From NCBI GenBank assembly GCA_050289805.1, contig JBNKGL010000002.1, positions 62,001 through 126,000 on the forward strand: a stretch of 64,000 nucleotides of DNA, in the 5' to 3' direction. The translations under genes were made by a program, and so were the position numbers. The notes beneath the pieces were generated by a model. It made no database searches and was not told the DNA's origin. It worked only from the letters and a program-made list of their open reading frames with translations. Positions 42,682 to 51,686 of this stretch are shown here, in pieces (within the stretch, counting starts at the first letter, position 1; every line of letters begins with the position of its first letter). The DNA is from JAUILA01 sp050289805 (GTDB lineage: Bacteria; Bacteroidota; Bacteroidia; Cytophagales; Cyclobacteriaceae).

Positions 42682-45600
42682 CGCGCGATAATTACCTTAT
42701 TTCGGAAATCCCCAAAATCCGTCTGTATCAGAAATATATAGATTCCCGGTTGCAGGGAGGCTACAGACAGGTAGGCTTCCGGCTCTTGCCAGGTATGCAC
42801 CTTGCGCCCGCGGGTGTCAAAAGCGGAAATCTTCTTAATGCCGGGTAAGTCAACCGTTATATGCGTGTTGGCCGGATTTGGAAATATGGAGTTATCAGTA
42901 ATCTGAGGATCTTCGATACCTGTAATATTCACTACCTCAAGGATACTGCTGAAGCTTTCTGAACAACCCAGCTCATTCATTGCCTCAAGCCTGATCTGAT
43001 ACGTTCCGGGTGCAGTAAATGAATGGGATATCTCGGTTCCCGATCCAATTAAATTTCCATTCACATACCAATCGGCAGAAGTAACCGATGCATCTGCACG
43101 TAATGCCAGAGGAAGGTTAAATGCCATGTTGTAGGGTGAGGACGGAAGTTCAAATTCAGCATTAATAGTTGAAACCTCAATGGTTGCTGCAGACAAGTCA
43201 CTTTCCAGCAGACCCGATGCGTCACTAAAATAAATTACAGTATCCCGGGTTATACCGGCAATATCAAAAGACGATCCTTTATGCAGCAGAATGTTATTTG
43301 TTGAATAAAAATGATAAAATGAATTTCCGGGGTTGAGAAGATAATTACTTCCCCCACATGTAATGGCATTCACAGGAGCCGGACTTATTGCCGCGGCCGG
43401 ACTGAAATTTTCCTCGACCCGACCTGTACATCCTTCCGTGTTGGTAACTTCATGAATGATTGTAAAATCACCAATACCGGCATAGTTGTAGCTTGCATTC
43501 GAACCAAAACCTATCCATTCCTCCATACCCCCGTTAGGCCGAACGTACCAGTTGACGTCATTGCTTCCGGATTCGCTGTTAAAATGAAGCAGGGAGGCGG
43601 TTGAAAGATTCGTACTATCCTGGTACCAGATAAAATCTGTATTCAATTCAAATTTGTCAAACTCAATGGGAGCGGCCAGACTCTCAATTCCCCCGGGCGC
43701 TGTTTGAGTAATGTAAAGTGTTGAATCTTTATCGATGCCGGTGAATGAAAATCTGTCGGCTTCATCCAATACCGTTGTCATCTCGCGATCACTGTAGAGT
43801 CTGAATACAAAATTGCTCTGCGGTGCTATTTCAAGATTGAGATCTCCGCAGCCTGCTACATATTGTCCCTGCGGTCTCGGTGTGCGGGCGATTACAGGCA
43901 ATGTGCGGGTAAGCTCCTCTGTGCAACCAATATTGTTGGTGGCTTCGAGAGTTATACTCATCAAACCTTCGGTGGTGAAATGGATAGCAGGGGACTCCCT
44001 GGTCGATGTGTAACCATTCGAAAAAGTCCAGTTCCATGAAACAGGCCGTGTGCTGAGGTCTGTGAAATGTACCAGTGTATTATTGTTCTCATCCAGAATG
44101 ACCGTATCAGGATCGATGTCAAACCCAATATTCAGCAAACTTTTTCTGACAGGAATACTGAAAACATCACTTGTAATATTGTCTGTTACCGAAGTGGCAT
44201 AAATGGTATTCAGCGTATCAAGACCTGGGGATGAGAGTTGAATACCCGTAGAAATTAGTTCGTTGCCGAAAGGATCACGATAGAAATTAAAAATTTCTCC
44301 GGGCGGATCAATCAACGGGACGTCACCCGGACAATATTCGGCTGTATAGAGGGTGGGCGGATTAATTCTGAATTGTTGGTAGTGTTGTTGTGCTTCCCTG
44401 ATATTGCTGATTAATTCTGATAATGATGATGCAGCCGAAATGGCGATGGTAATATTCTCTGAAGTTTTTGAATTCAGGGCAGGGATCTTCGAGATCAGCA
44501 TTGATGCCACATCATTTCCGCCGCCGGAAGTACCTGCGGCTTGTTTTGGATCAAGGTCATAGAGCAAATTTCTCTTTACTTCATCTGTTATGGTGCCGGG
44601 GAGATCTGAAATATTTCCATTCGCATTCCGTTTATCGATTGCGAAATGGACACTGGCGGGACCCTGAATTGTGGCGATTCCGCTGAACAATGTTCCGTCG
44701 CTATTTTCCGTCACACTTAAATTTAGACTGTCGATCCAGTAATTATGATTCATTGCGGGATCCGTCAGGTCGAAATCGGCAAAGAAGCCAATGGCCAGAT
44801 CTTCAAGTGCTGAATTACCAATGTTGGTTACCCTGTACTCAAGGATCATTGCGTCGTTGTCATCCCAGGCCAGTAATTCCTGCTCGACTGTCACATCCAG
44901 CGTGCTCAGGGCATTTTTGGTTTTGAACTCACTGACGGCATAATGATCTGCAATTGAATTCTGTTTTAATTTAATGGGCACATCATTACTGAAATCATTA
45001 TCCCTGAATGGCAAAATGAGATTCCCGGGAAGGTTATCCGCAACGACATCGTTAGAAGAAATCAAAAACGCAATATTTTTAAGAACAGGCTCATTTTGGT
45101 AGGTAATTCCTTCGCCGTCGCTGAACAGATCCGAGGCAAAGCCCAGATTGCCATTGCCGGCGATGGAGAAAGCCAGCTGATCACTTTCGATAGTCACCCA
45201 ATCAGGGGCTGTGGTGATTTCAAAATGTTCATAATCATCATAGGTTCCATCCTTGTATTCAAGCGTGAAGTAGATCTTTTCATTAGCCGGCGTGTCATCA
45301 GCGAGGATTACAATGAATTCCTGCTGGGGTGATTTTTTCTCGAGGGTATTGATCACACCCAAATTGATGGTATTCTTTACAATCGAAACGTAGGGAGAAG
45401 ACGTTTTCAGCGTAACACCAAGATTATTGGTATGGTAAAGATAGTTTGTGAGTTCAAGTTTGATTCTCACACTATCACCATAGAAGACAACATCGCCTGC
45501 GCCATTATTTATATCTATGCCCGAAATTCTGACAGCAGGAGAGGTAATATTTGCCAAAGCGGCAAACATGTTCAGTCTGCCTTTGCCAATGAACTGTGCA

Positions 45601-46874
45601 AAAGCCTGATTACCCGGCAGGTCATCAATGGGATCACTGTTGACGCGTACCCGTTCCATTGCCTGTATCGCATTCAACTGAGGATAACGTGCGCGAACGA
45701 GTGCTACAGCACCCGCTACCTGCGGAGCTGAAAGCGATGATCCTTGTTTTCTAATATAATCATCCGATCCGTTCGTAGTGAGGATCGCCACACCGGGAGC
45801 GGTTATATCCACGTTTCTGCTATAGGTGGCCCAGGGTGCTTTCAGATCCGAATTATCAGTAGACGCGACCGACAAAACATATCGAAATGACGCCGGATAA
45901 AAATCACGTAAACCATTGGTATTTCCTGCCGCGGCTACAATTGCCGCATCCTGCACCAGCACCGCATAATCAATTACATCCTGTCCGAATTGAGAAAATG
46001 GAGCTTCTGCCCCCCAGGAAAGATTTATTACGTCACAACCCAGATCAGCTGCGAGGGCAATGGCTTCATACCCATTGCTGAAATTATTACTGTTACTTTG
46101 AAAAATCTTTATTGGCAGGATTTTAGAATTATATCCCGTTCCGGATATCCCAATATTATTATTTGTTCTCGCACTGCTCACTCCGCTCACCCATGTGCCA
46201 TGCCCGTCGGTATCATCAGAAGGGTTATTGTCATTATCGGCAATATCCCATCCGTATCGATTGTCCACCAATCCGTCGCCGTCATCATCAATACCATTAA
46301 TGGGATCATTGGGGTTGATGGCAAGGTTATCTGCCAAATCAGGATGAACAAGGTTTATTCCACTGTCAAGGATGCCGATCACCAGGGTACTGTCTCCTTT
46401 TTCAAGTCCCCAGGCATCCCTTGCTCTAATTAAATCGATATGTTCCTGGTCTGCACTTAACGGATCATTGGGTGTATGAAGTGGCGTAAACAGATAATAG
46501 GGTTCTGCATACAGGATGTCACTGCGTTCATTCAACGATGCAATCATCGCTTCCAGATTATCCGGATCTGTCAGCTCCAGGAAGTAAATGTCTGATAAGG
46601 GGTGTTGTGCACTCCTGGCCGATGAGGATGACCTGATCCATGGGATTGCCGGTTTTATCTCCCGTATTTCTGCATTCGTTTTGCTACCCCGTGCTGATTT
46701 CTGGGTAGGGTTGAGGTAATCCGGGTTTGTGCCGGGCGCCATCCTGACGACAATGCGGCCCGGAAGAATTTCAGCTTTGCTTTGTGCCATTACCTCTTCT
46801 CCCAGGCCTATGCATACGGCAATGGTAAGGAGGAGGAGAACTCTCCGTGCAGGATTATGGAATATGTTCAGCAT
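42678..46874 (-). CDS. subtilisin-like (S8) serine protease with PKD domain and T9SS type-A sorting signal
   Basis: Large secreted protease, 1,398 residues from the ATG at 46874 (a TTG four codons upstream is less likely). It has a signal peptide (about 10-31), an inhibitor-like prodomain (to about 130), an S8 domain with the triad Asp171 (GILDSGINL), His225 (DGHGTWVSGV) and Ser380 (GSSLSAPQVAG), and an acidic Ca-site-like insertion (DDDGDGLVD). A long non-catalytic region includes PKD-like repeats (about 955-1010, 1230-1290), and the C-terminus is a type-A T9SS signal (SIFPNPANTHITVDLP ... LQPGIYIFLIQ). It should be exported to the cell surface or medium. Confidence 0.92.
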   Translation of the reverse strand: MLNIFHNPARRVLLLLTIAVCIGLGEEVMAQSKAEILPGRIVVRMAPGTNPDYLNPTQKSARGSKTNAEIREIKPAIPWIRSSSSARSAQHPLSDIYFLELTDPDNLEAMIASLNERSDILYAEPYYLFTPLHTPNDPLSADQEHIDLIRARDAWGLEKGDSTLVIGILDSGINLVHPDLADNLAINPNDPINGIDDDGDGLVDNRYGWDIADNDNNPSDDTDGHGTWVSGVSSARTNNNIGISGTGYNSKILPIKIFQSNSNNFSNGYEAIALAADLGCDVINLSWGAEAPFSQFGQDVIDYAVLVQDAAIVAAAGNTNGLRDFYPASFRYVLSVASTDNSDLKAPWATYSRNVDITAPGVAILTTNGSDDYIRKQGSSLSAPQVAGAVALVRARYPQLNAIQAMERVRVNSDPIDDLPGNQAFAQFIGKGRLNMFAALANITSPAVRISGIDINNGAGDVVFYGDSVRIKLELTNYLYHTNNLGVTLKTSSPYVSIVKNTINLGVINTLEKKSPQQEFIVILADDTPANEKIYFTLEYKDGTYDDYEHFEITTAPDWVTIESDQLAFSIAGNGNLGFASDLFSDGEGITYQNEPVLKNIAFLISSNDVVADNLPGNLILPFRDNDFSNDVPIKLKQNSIADHYAVSEFKTKNALSTLDVTVEQELLAWDDNDAMILEYRVTNIGNSALEDLAIGFFADFDLTDPAMNHNYWIDSLNLSVTENSDGTLFSGIATIQGPASVHFAIDKRNANGNISDLPGTITDEVKRNLLYDLDPKQAAGTSGGGNDVASMLISKIPALNSKTSENITIAISAASSLSELISNIREAQQHYQQFRINPPTLYTAEYCPGDVPLIDPPGEIFNFYRDPFGNELISTGIQLSSPGLDTLNTIYATSVTDNITSDVFSIPVRKSLLNIGFDIDPDTVILDENNNTLVHFTDLSTRPVSWNWTFSNGYTSTRESPAIHFTTEGLMSITLEATNNIGCTEELTRTLPVIARTPRPQGQYVAGCGDLNLEIAPQSNFVFRLYSDREMTTVLDEADRFSFTGIDKDSTLYITQTAPGGIESLAAPIEFDKFELNTDFIWYQDSTNLSTASLLHFNSESGSNDVNWYVRPNGGMEEWIGFGSNASYNYAGIGDFTIIHEVTNTEGCTGRVEENFSPAAAISPAPVNAITCGGSNYLLNPGNSFYHFYSTNNILLHKGSSFDIAGITRDTVIYFSDASGLLESDLSAATIEVSTINAEFELPSSPYNMAFNLPLALRADASVTSADWYVNGNLIGSGTEISHSFTAPGTYQIRLEAMNELGCSESFSSILEVVNITGIEDPQITDNSIFPNPANTHITVDLPGIKKISAFDTRGRKVHTWQEPEAYLSVASLQPGIYIFLIQTDFGDFRNKVIIAR

Positions 46875-46896
46875 CAGATGAAGCAAAGCGCAGATA

Positions 46897-46904
46897 CAAA
46901 TTTA
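46897..46904 (-). promoter_or_regulatory. promoter box of the serine protease gene
   Basis: Minus-strand TAAATTTG is a full match to TAnnTTTG. It would give a leader of about 19 bases before the ATG at 46874 and lies upstream of the alternative TTG, supporting the ATG start. Confidence 0.5.
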
Positions 46905-46961
46905 ATTATTAAAAACAGAACCTGTATCTTCGCTACAAGCGATTTAAAACGTTTTCGAAAC

Positions 46962-48629
46962 ATGAATTTATACGATAAACATCAGGAATTACTGGAAAAA
47001 GCCATCAAGGCCTTACATGAACGAGTTTTTTATGCAGCTTTCCCCGAATATCCCGGAGCTTCGGTTTATGGTGAAGATGCCGATAAAAAAGGCAGGGATG
47101 ATTTCAAGTCCCACCTAAACTCGAATTTCGAAGAGATGCATACCGATGAGCCTGAGAAATGGGTTTCGGATGAGGTATCACCATATCTTCAGGAACCGCT
47201 GAATATCGGGTATCCTGCCCTGAGTGTGGATACATTACTTTCCAACGCGGAAGAAGCGCGCAATTCTTGGAGACGTGTGATTCCGGATGATCGGGCCGGG
47301 GTACTTATTGAGTCCCTGTACGGTATGCAAAGTCGCTTTTTTGAAATCGCCTATGCTACCATGCATACAACGGGGCAGGGCTATATGATGGCCTTTCAGG
47401 CGTCGGGTCCCCATGCTGCAGACAGGGCCCTGGAAGCCATTGCCTCAGGATATGAGGAATTGAAGCGCTTTCCTTCCCATACCCGGTGGGATAAGCCCAT
47501 GGGTAAGTACAACCTTGTAATCGACAAGACCTGGCATGCAGTACCGAAAGGAATCGGTTTAGTGGTGGGATGTTCAACTTTCCCTACATGGAATTCTGTG
47601 CCAGGACTTTATGCATCACTCATAACCGGGAATCCGGTTATTGTGAAGCCCCATCCGGGGGCTGTTCTGCCGATTGCGATCGTTGTTTCAGAAATTCGCC
47701 ATGCCCTGCGTGAAAATGGTATGGATCCCAATATCTGTCAGCTGGCTCCGGACAGCTTTGATCATCTGATCACAAAGGATCTGGCTGAAAATCCCGCAGT
47801 AAAATTAATTGATTATACCGGTGGATCAGCCTTTGGTAATTATCTCGAAGGACTTCAGAACAAAATTGTATTTACGGAAAAGACAGGTGTAAATTCAGTG
47901 ATTCTGCATTCTGCCGAAAATATTGATAAGGTAGCTGCTAACCTGGCGTTTAGTATTTGCCTTTATTCCGGCCAGATGTGTACAGCACCGCAAAATTTCT
48001 ATATTCCCGACAACGGAATTTCAACTCCTGACGGACAGGTTTCATTCGAAGATTTCGCTGCTAAACTAATTGAGCAGATCAATGGCCTGGTGGATAATCC
48101 AAAAGCCGGTCCTTATGTTCTCGGCGCAATTCAGAATACCCTCACATGCGAAAGGGTGAACGGTGTATCACAGATCGGTGGAAAAGTCTTGCTTGAGTCC
48201 CGGGAAATAGAGAATCCGATGTTCCCAAAAGCAAGAACAGCAACGCCTGCCGTAGTAGAAATTAACGCGGACGATAAGGATAAATATTCTGAAGAGCTTT
48301 TCGGGCCTATCGCTTTGCTGATCCGTACCCGGAGCATAGAGGAGTCAATCTCCCTGGCTCGTGAAATGGCCGAAAATCATGGCGCGATTAGCTGCGGGGC
48401 GTATACTACAGACCCGGATATCAGGGAGCTGATTGCCGAGGAAATGGCGCTGGCGGCAACTCCGGTATCATTTAACCTCGTGGGCGGTATCTATATGAAT
48501 CAAAATGCGAGCTTTAGCGATTTCCATGTCACAGGGGGAAATCCTGCAGGAAATGCGTCATTTACTAATCCTGAATATGTAATTAAACGTTTTACATGGG
48601 TTGGACACCGCGAGCCTGCCTCGGTTTAG
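46962..48629 (+). CDS. paaN: PaaN-type (PaaN2) aldehyde dehydrogenase
   Basis: Aldehyde dehydrogenase superfamily member of 555 residues from the ATG at 46962; the frame stays open 180 bases upstream but that part overlaps the start of the divergent protease gene. The catalytic Cys is C340 (SGQMCTAPQ) and the general base E306 (VFTEKTGVN). The sequence resembles the phenylacetate-degradation PaaN group, which lacks the fused hydratase of PaaZ. No other paa gene is in the window, so its pathway role here is inferred only. It overlaps the end of the TSUP transporter gene by 4 bases. Confidence 0.82.
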   Translation: MNLYDKHQELLEKAIKALHERVFYAAFPEYPGASVYGEDADKKGRDDFKSHLNSNFEEMHTDEPEKWVSDEVSPYLQEPLNIGYPALSVDTLLSNAEEARNSWRRVIPDDRAGVLIESLYGMQSRFFEIAYATMHTTGQGYMMAFQASGPHAADRALEAIASGYEELKRFPSHTRWDKPMGKYNLVIDKTWHAVPKGIGLVVGCSTFPTWNSVPGLYASLITGNPVIVKPHPGAVLPIAIVVSEIRHALRENGMDPNICQLAPDSFDHLITKDLAENPAVKLIDYTGGSAFGNYLEGLQNKIVFTEKTGVNSVILHSAENIDKVAANLAFSICLYSGQMCTAPQNFYIPDNGISTPDGQVSFEDFAAKLIEQINGLVDNPKAGPYVLGAIQNTLTCERVNGVSQIGGKVLLESREIENPMFPKARTATPAVVEINADDKDKYSEELFGPIALLIRTRSIEESISLAREMAENHGAISCGAYTTDPDIRELIAEEMALAATPVSFNLVGGIYMNQNASFSDFHVTGGNPAGNASFTNPEYVIKRFTWVGHREPASV

Positions 48630-49384
48630 GTATCATAAAACCATAGCTTTATTGCCAGTATGATCACCATGACTACAAGGAGACGTTTGATCCAGACGTC
48701 TCCTTTGTCGACCGACCAGCGGCTGGCAGTCCAACCTCCCAGTGAAGTTCCAAGGGCCAGGACGATGGCATAGCCCCAGTCAACGATCCCGGCAAAAATG
48801 AAAACTCCCAGTGAAGCGATCGTGTATACAAGAACGATCAGTACTTTGGCACTGTTTGTTTTTACAAGGCTGAAACGATTGATGCCTGTGAGTGCGGCCA
48901 TGATGAAGAATCCGGCTCCCGCCTGTATAAACCCGCCATAGATACCGATAAAAAAGAACGCGATGATACCGCCAACCTTATACCGGGAAGTCATTCGTTC
49001 GATTAGTCCGTTCACGCCTGGCTTCTTCTGGAAAATGATGGTTAGAACCACCATCACCATGACCAGTGCAATGATCTTTTTGAATATATCCTCCGGTATG
49101 TCAAGTGATATTCCCGCTCCGAAGAAGGCTCCGATAGCGGCTGATATTCCCAGGTAAAGTGAATACGGCCAGGCTGAGACACCTTTGGAGCGGAAACCAA
49201 GTACTCCGAATACATTTTGGGAAAAAATACCGATCCGGTTCGTGGCATTTGCTACCGTTGGTGGCAGCCCGAAATAAATTGTAAGCAATGGCAGCGTAAT
49301 TAAGGAACCCCCGCCGGCCACCACATTGATAAACCCGGCACCAACTCCTGCTAAAAAAAGCCATACATAACTCAGCCATTCCAT
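48626..49384 (-). CDS. TSUP family transporter (TauE/SafE)
   Basis: Eight-helix membrane protein of 252 residues. It shows GVGAGFINVVAGGGSLITLPLL near the N-terminus and its inverted-repeat counterpart IGIYGGFIQAGAGFFIMAALT, plus ALGTSLGGWTASRWSVDKG. Members export sulfite, sulfonates or other anions; the substrate is not predictable here. Confidence 0.87.
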   Translation of the reverse strand: MEWLSYVWLFLAGVGAGFINVVAGGGSLITLPLLTIYFGLPPTVANATNRIGIFSQNVFGVLGFRSKGVSAWPYSLYLGISAAIGAFFGAGISLDIPEDIFKKIIALVMVMVVLTIIFQKKPGVNGLIERMTSRYKVGGIIAFFFIGIYGGFIQAGAGFFIMAALTGINRFSLVKTNSAKVLIVLVYTIASLGVFIFAGIVDWGYAIVLALGTSLGGWTASRWSVDKGDVWIKRLLVVMVIILAIKLWFYDT

Positions 49385-49433
49385 GGAGCGCTAAATAAGC
49401 AGGATTTTTTGAGAAACCAATATTTGGAATGAT

Positions 49434-50228
49434 TTACCGGACTTTGGCGCGCGGTATGAATTTTGCGAAAAGGCCTGGAAAAAATCGCTTGAGGTATACA
49501 GCGAATACTTCCTTACCGCCGATATAAACTTCTTTTTTCCGATTACTTATAGCCTTCATTATTTTACGGGCACAAACAGCCGGATCCATACCGTTCGCCT
49601 GTGCATCATCCATTTTGTTGAGCGGACTTCCGTCGCCCGTCAGGGCATTCACCGAAACATCCGTTCGAACAAATCCCGGACAGATGAGGGTAAAATAAAT
49701 ATTGGTGTTATGCAGTTCGGCACGGACAGAATCATAAAATCCATGCAGCGCATGTTTTGAGGCTGAATATCCGGATCGGTAGGGACTGCCAAACTTTCCA
49801 ACCAGGCTGCTGATTACAGCCACGTGGCCCTTGTTCCGAGAAATGAAATGAGGTAAAAGGCACTTGGTAAGCGCAATATTTCCAAGAAAGTTTACCTTCA
49901 TCAGCCGTTCAAAAACGGCAAGGTCAGTTTCCAGTGTAAGCGATCGCTGACTGATCCCGGCATTATTGATCAGCAAATCGATGTGTCCAAATTGTTGAAT
50001 AGCCGATTCGCATAATGAAGGCAATGCGCTCGTTTCTTCCAGGTCCATGCCAAGGACTGCCGTCATATTAGGATAAGATTCAGCTGAGCGACGTGAGATC
50101 GCTTCCAGTTTCTCGGTGTTTCGTGCTGAAAGAATTACATAATACCCTTCCCGGAGGCATAGGTTGACAAGCGCCTCTCCAATACCGGAAGATGCGCCGG
50201 TAATCCAGGCAACTTTTTTGTCAGCCAT
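49434..50228 (-). CDS. short-chain dehydrogenase/reductase
   Basis: Classical SDR oxidoreductase of 264 residues. NAD(P)-binding WITGASSGIGEAL, LINNAGIS, catalytic Ser/Tyr/Lys in SSLVGKFGSPYRSGYSASKHA and a C-terminal substrate region ending in a hydrophobic, possibly membrane-associated segment (KRFFPGLFAKF). The substrate is unknown. It overlaps folA by 8 bases and is the last gene of the fmt-folA-SDR operon. Confidence 0.87.
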   Translation of the reverse strand: MADKKVAWITGASSGIGEALVNLCLREGYYVILSARNTEKLEAISRRSAESYPNMTAVLGMDLEETSALPSLCESAIQQFGHIDLLINNAGISQRSLTLETDLAVFERLMKVNFLGNIALTKCLLPHFISRNKGHVAVISSLVGKFGSPYRSGYSASKHALHGFYDSVRAELHNTNIYFTLICPGFVRTDVSVNALTGDGSPLNKMDDAQANGMDPAVCARKIMKAISNRKKEVYIGGKEVFAVYLKRFFPGLFAKFIPRAKVR

Positions 50229-50727
50229 TTCTTCGACGATAAATCACAAAATCAAAAGAATATTTGTGTCGGTCATCTTTCGGATGATGAATTCGTGAAA
50301 TTTCATCCCATTCTGAAAAGTCTACTTCCGGAAAGAAAGCATCACCATCGAATGATTCGTCTATTTCAGTCAGGTACAGCAGATCGGAATATGGGAGGCC
50401 AAGTGAATAAATTTCACCTCCCCCAATAATAAATACCTCTTCCTGGTCTGCATTTCTTGCGGATTCCAGTGCTTCCTCAATGGAATGGACAATCTCTGTT
50501 CCGGGGGCCACATAATCATCCTGGCGTGTGATGATGATGTTGGTGCGGTTTGGTAATGGCCTGTATTTATCAGGGATGGATTCAAAATTCTTTCTCCCCA
50601 TGATCACAATGTGTCCTGTGGTTGTTTTCATAAAGTATGCCATATCATCCGGCAGATGCCAGATGAGGTCATTGTCTTTGCCAATAACCCCGTTCTTTCC
50701 AACCGCCGCGATCATTGATATTTTCAT
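50221..50727 (-). CDS. folA: dihydrofolate reductase
   Basis: Reduces dihydrofolate to tetrahydrofolate with NADPH, 168 residues. It shows MISMIAAVGKNGVIGKDN-like N-terminus, the active-site LIWHLPDDM (D28), GHIVIMGRKNFESIP, NRTNIIITRQ and FIIGGGEIYSLGLPY. It is translated from an ATG overlapping the fmt stop by 4 bases. The pairing is sensible: Fmt uses 10-formyl-tetrahydrofolate. Confidence 0.95.
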   Translation of the reverse strand: MKISMIAAVGKNGVIGKDNDLIWHLPDDMAYFMKTTTGHIVIMGRKNFESIPDKYRPLPNRTNIIITRQDDYVAPGTEIVHSIEEALESARNADQEEVFIIGGGEIYSLGLPYSDLLYLTEIDESFDGDAFFPEVDFSEWDEISRIHHPKDDRHKYSFDFVIYRRRNG

Positions 50728-51659
50728 TCGTCAATAGGTTTATCCGGAATACTGTTACCCAGAAGGAACGCTCCGATGTTCATTCGTTTTTTTCCTTGCC
50801 ACTGTAATTCATCGATGGCAATTGAGCCTTCAGATGTGGAGATGTGCCAGTAGGTTTTCTGGTCTGTTGAAGAGGATCCGGGAATTCCCTTTTGCTCACT
50901 TATCTTATGGGCTTTTAAAATTTTTACGGTCTGACCATCAATGGAAAGCCAGGCGGAAGGGAAAGGTGATAATCCCCGGATGAAATTATAAACAATCCCT
51001 GCTGGCTGGTTAAAATTGATCTTACAGTCTTCCCTGAAAATTTTAGGGGCCTCGTGGACATCTTGTCTGTCTGGTTGAGGAACGCTGGTGTAGGAGCCAG
51101 ATTCAATTGCCCGGGTCGTTTTAAGCACGAGTTCGGCACCCTTACGCATTAACCGGTTGTACAAGGTGCCTACGGTGTCATCCGGCTTGATTGCCTCCTT
51201 TTCCTGAAATATTATTTCCCCGGTATCAATTTCGTGTTTGAGAAAAAAGGTAGTCACCCCTGTTTCTGTTTCCCCGTTAATGATGGCCCAGTGGATTGGC
51301 GCGGCACCCCTGTAATCAGGAAGCAGGGATGCATGCAGATTGAAGGTTCCCAAAGGAGGCATATTCCATACAGATTCCGGCAACATCCTGAAAGCAACCA
51401 CGATCTGGAGATTTGCATTCAGAGATCGCAATTCATTGAGAAATGCCGGGTCCTTCAGGTTAACGGGCTGCAAGATTCGCAGGCCTGCCGATTCGGCATA
51501 TTGTTTTACCGGAGAGGGTGCCGGTTTTCGTCCGCGGCCCTGTGGCTTGTCGGGAGCGGTGATCACACCAACAATGTTAATTCCATTTTCAACCAGGATC
51601 TGTAATGAGGCTACAGCAAAATCCGGTGTTCCCATGAAAACAATTCGCAGGTCATTCAT
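50724..51659 (-). CDS. fmt: methionyl-tRNA formyltransferase
   Basis: Formylates initiator Met-tRNA using 10-formyl-tetrahydrofolate. The 311 residues show the hydrolase-like catalytic set FNLHASLLPDYRGAAPIHW (Asn, His) and HEIDTGEIIF (Asp), and the C-terminal tRNA-binding domain (about 205-305). Length is usual. First gene of the fmt-folA-SDR operon; its promoter box lies 4 bases before the ATG. Confidence 0.95.
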   Translation of the reverse strand: MNDLRIVFMGTPDFAVASLQILVENGINIVGVITAPDKPQGRGRKPAPSPVKQYAESAGLRILQPVNLKDPAFLNELRSLNANLQIVVAFRMLPESVWNMPPLGTFNLHASLLPDYRGAAPIHWAIINGETETGVTTFFLKHEIDTGEIIFQEKEAIKPDDTVGTLYNRLMRKGAELVLKTTRAIESGSYTSVPQPDRQDVHEAPKIFREDCKINFNQPAGIVYNFIRGLSPFPSAWLSIDGQTVKILKAHKISEQKGIPGSSSTDQKTYWHISTSEGSIAIDELQWQGKKRMNIGAFLLGNSIPDKPIDE

Positions 51660-51663
51660 GCAA

Positions 51664-51671
51664 CAAAACTA
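51664..51671 (-). promoter_or_regulatory. -7 promoter box abutting the fmt start
   Basis: Minus-strand TAGTTTTG fully matches TAnnTTTG. Four bases (TTGC) separate it from the ATG at 51659, so the transcript is predicted to be leaderless. Confidence 0.5.
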
Positions 51672-51686
51672 CATTTTTCGAAATTA

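Noticed and set aside
46782..46961. 60-residue N-terminal extension of the PaaN-type protein
   Set aside because: It overlaps the start of the divergent protease gene and has no similarity to the family; the ATG at 46962 gives a normal length.
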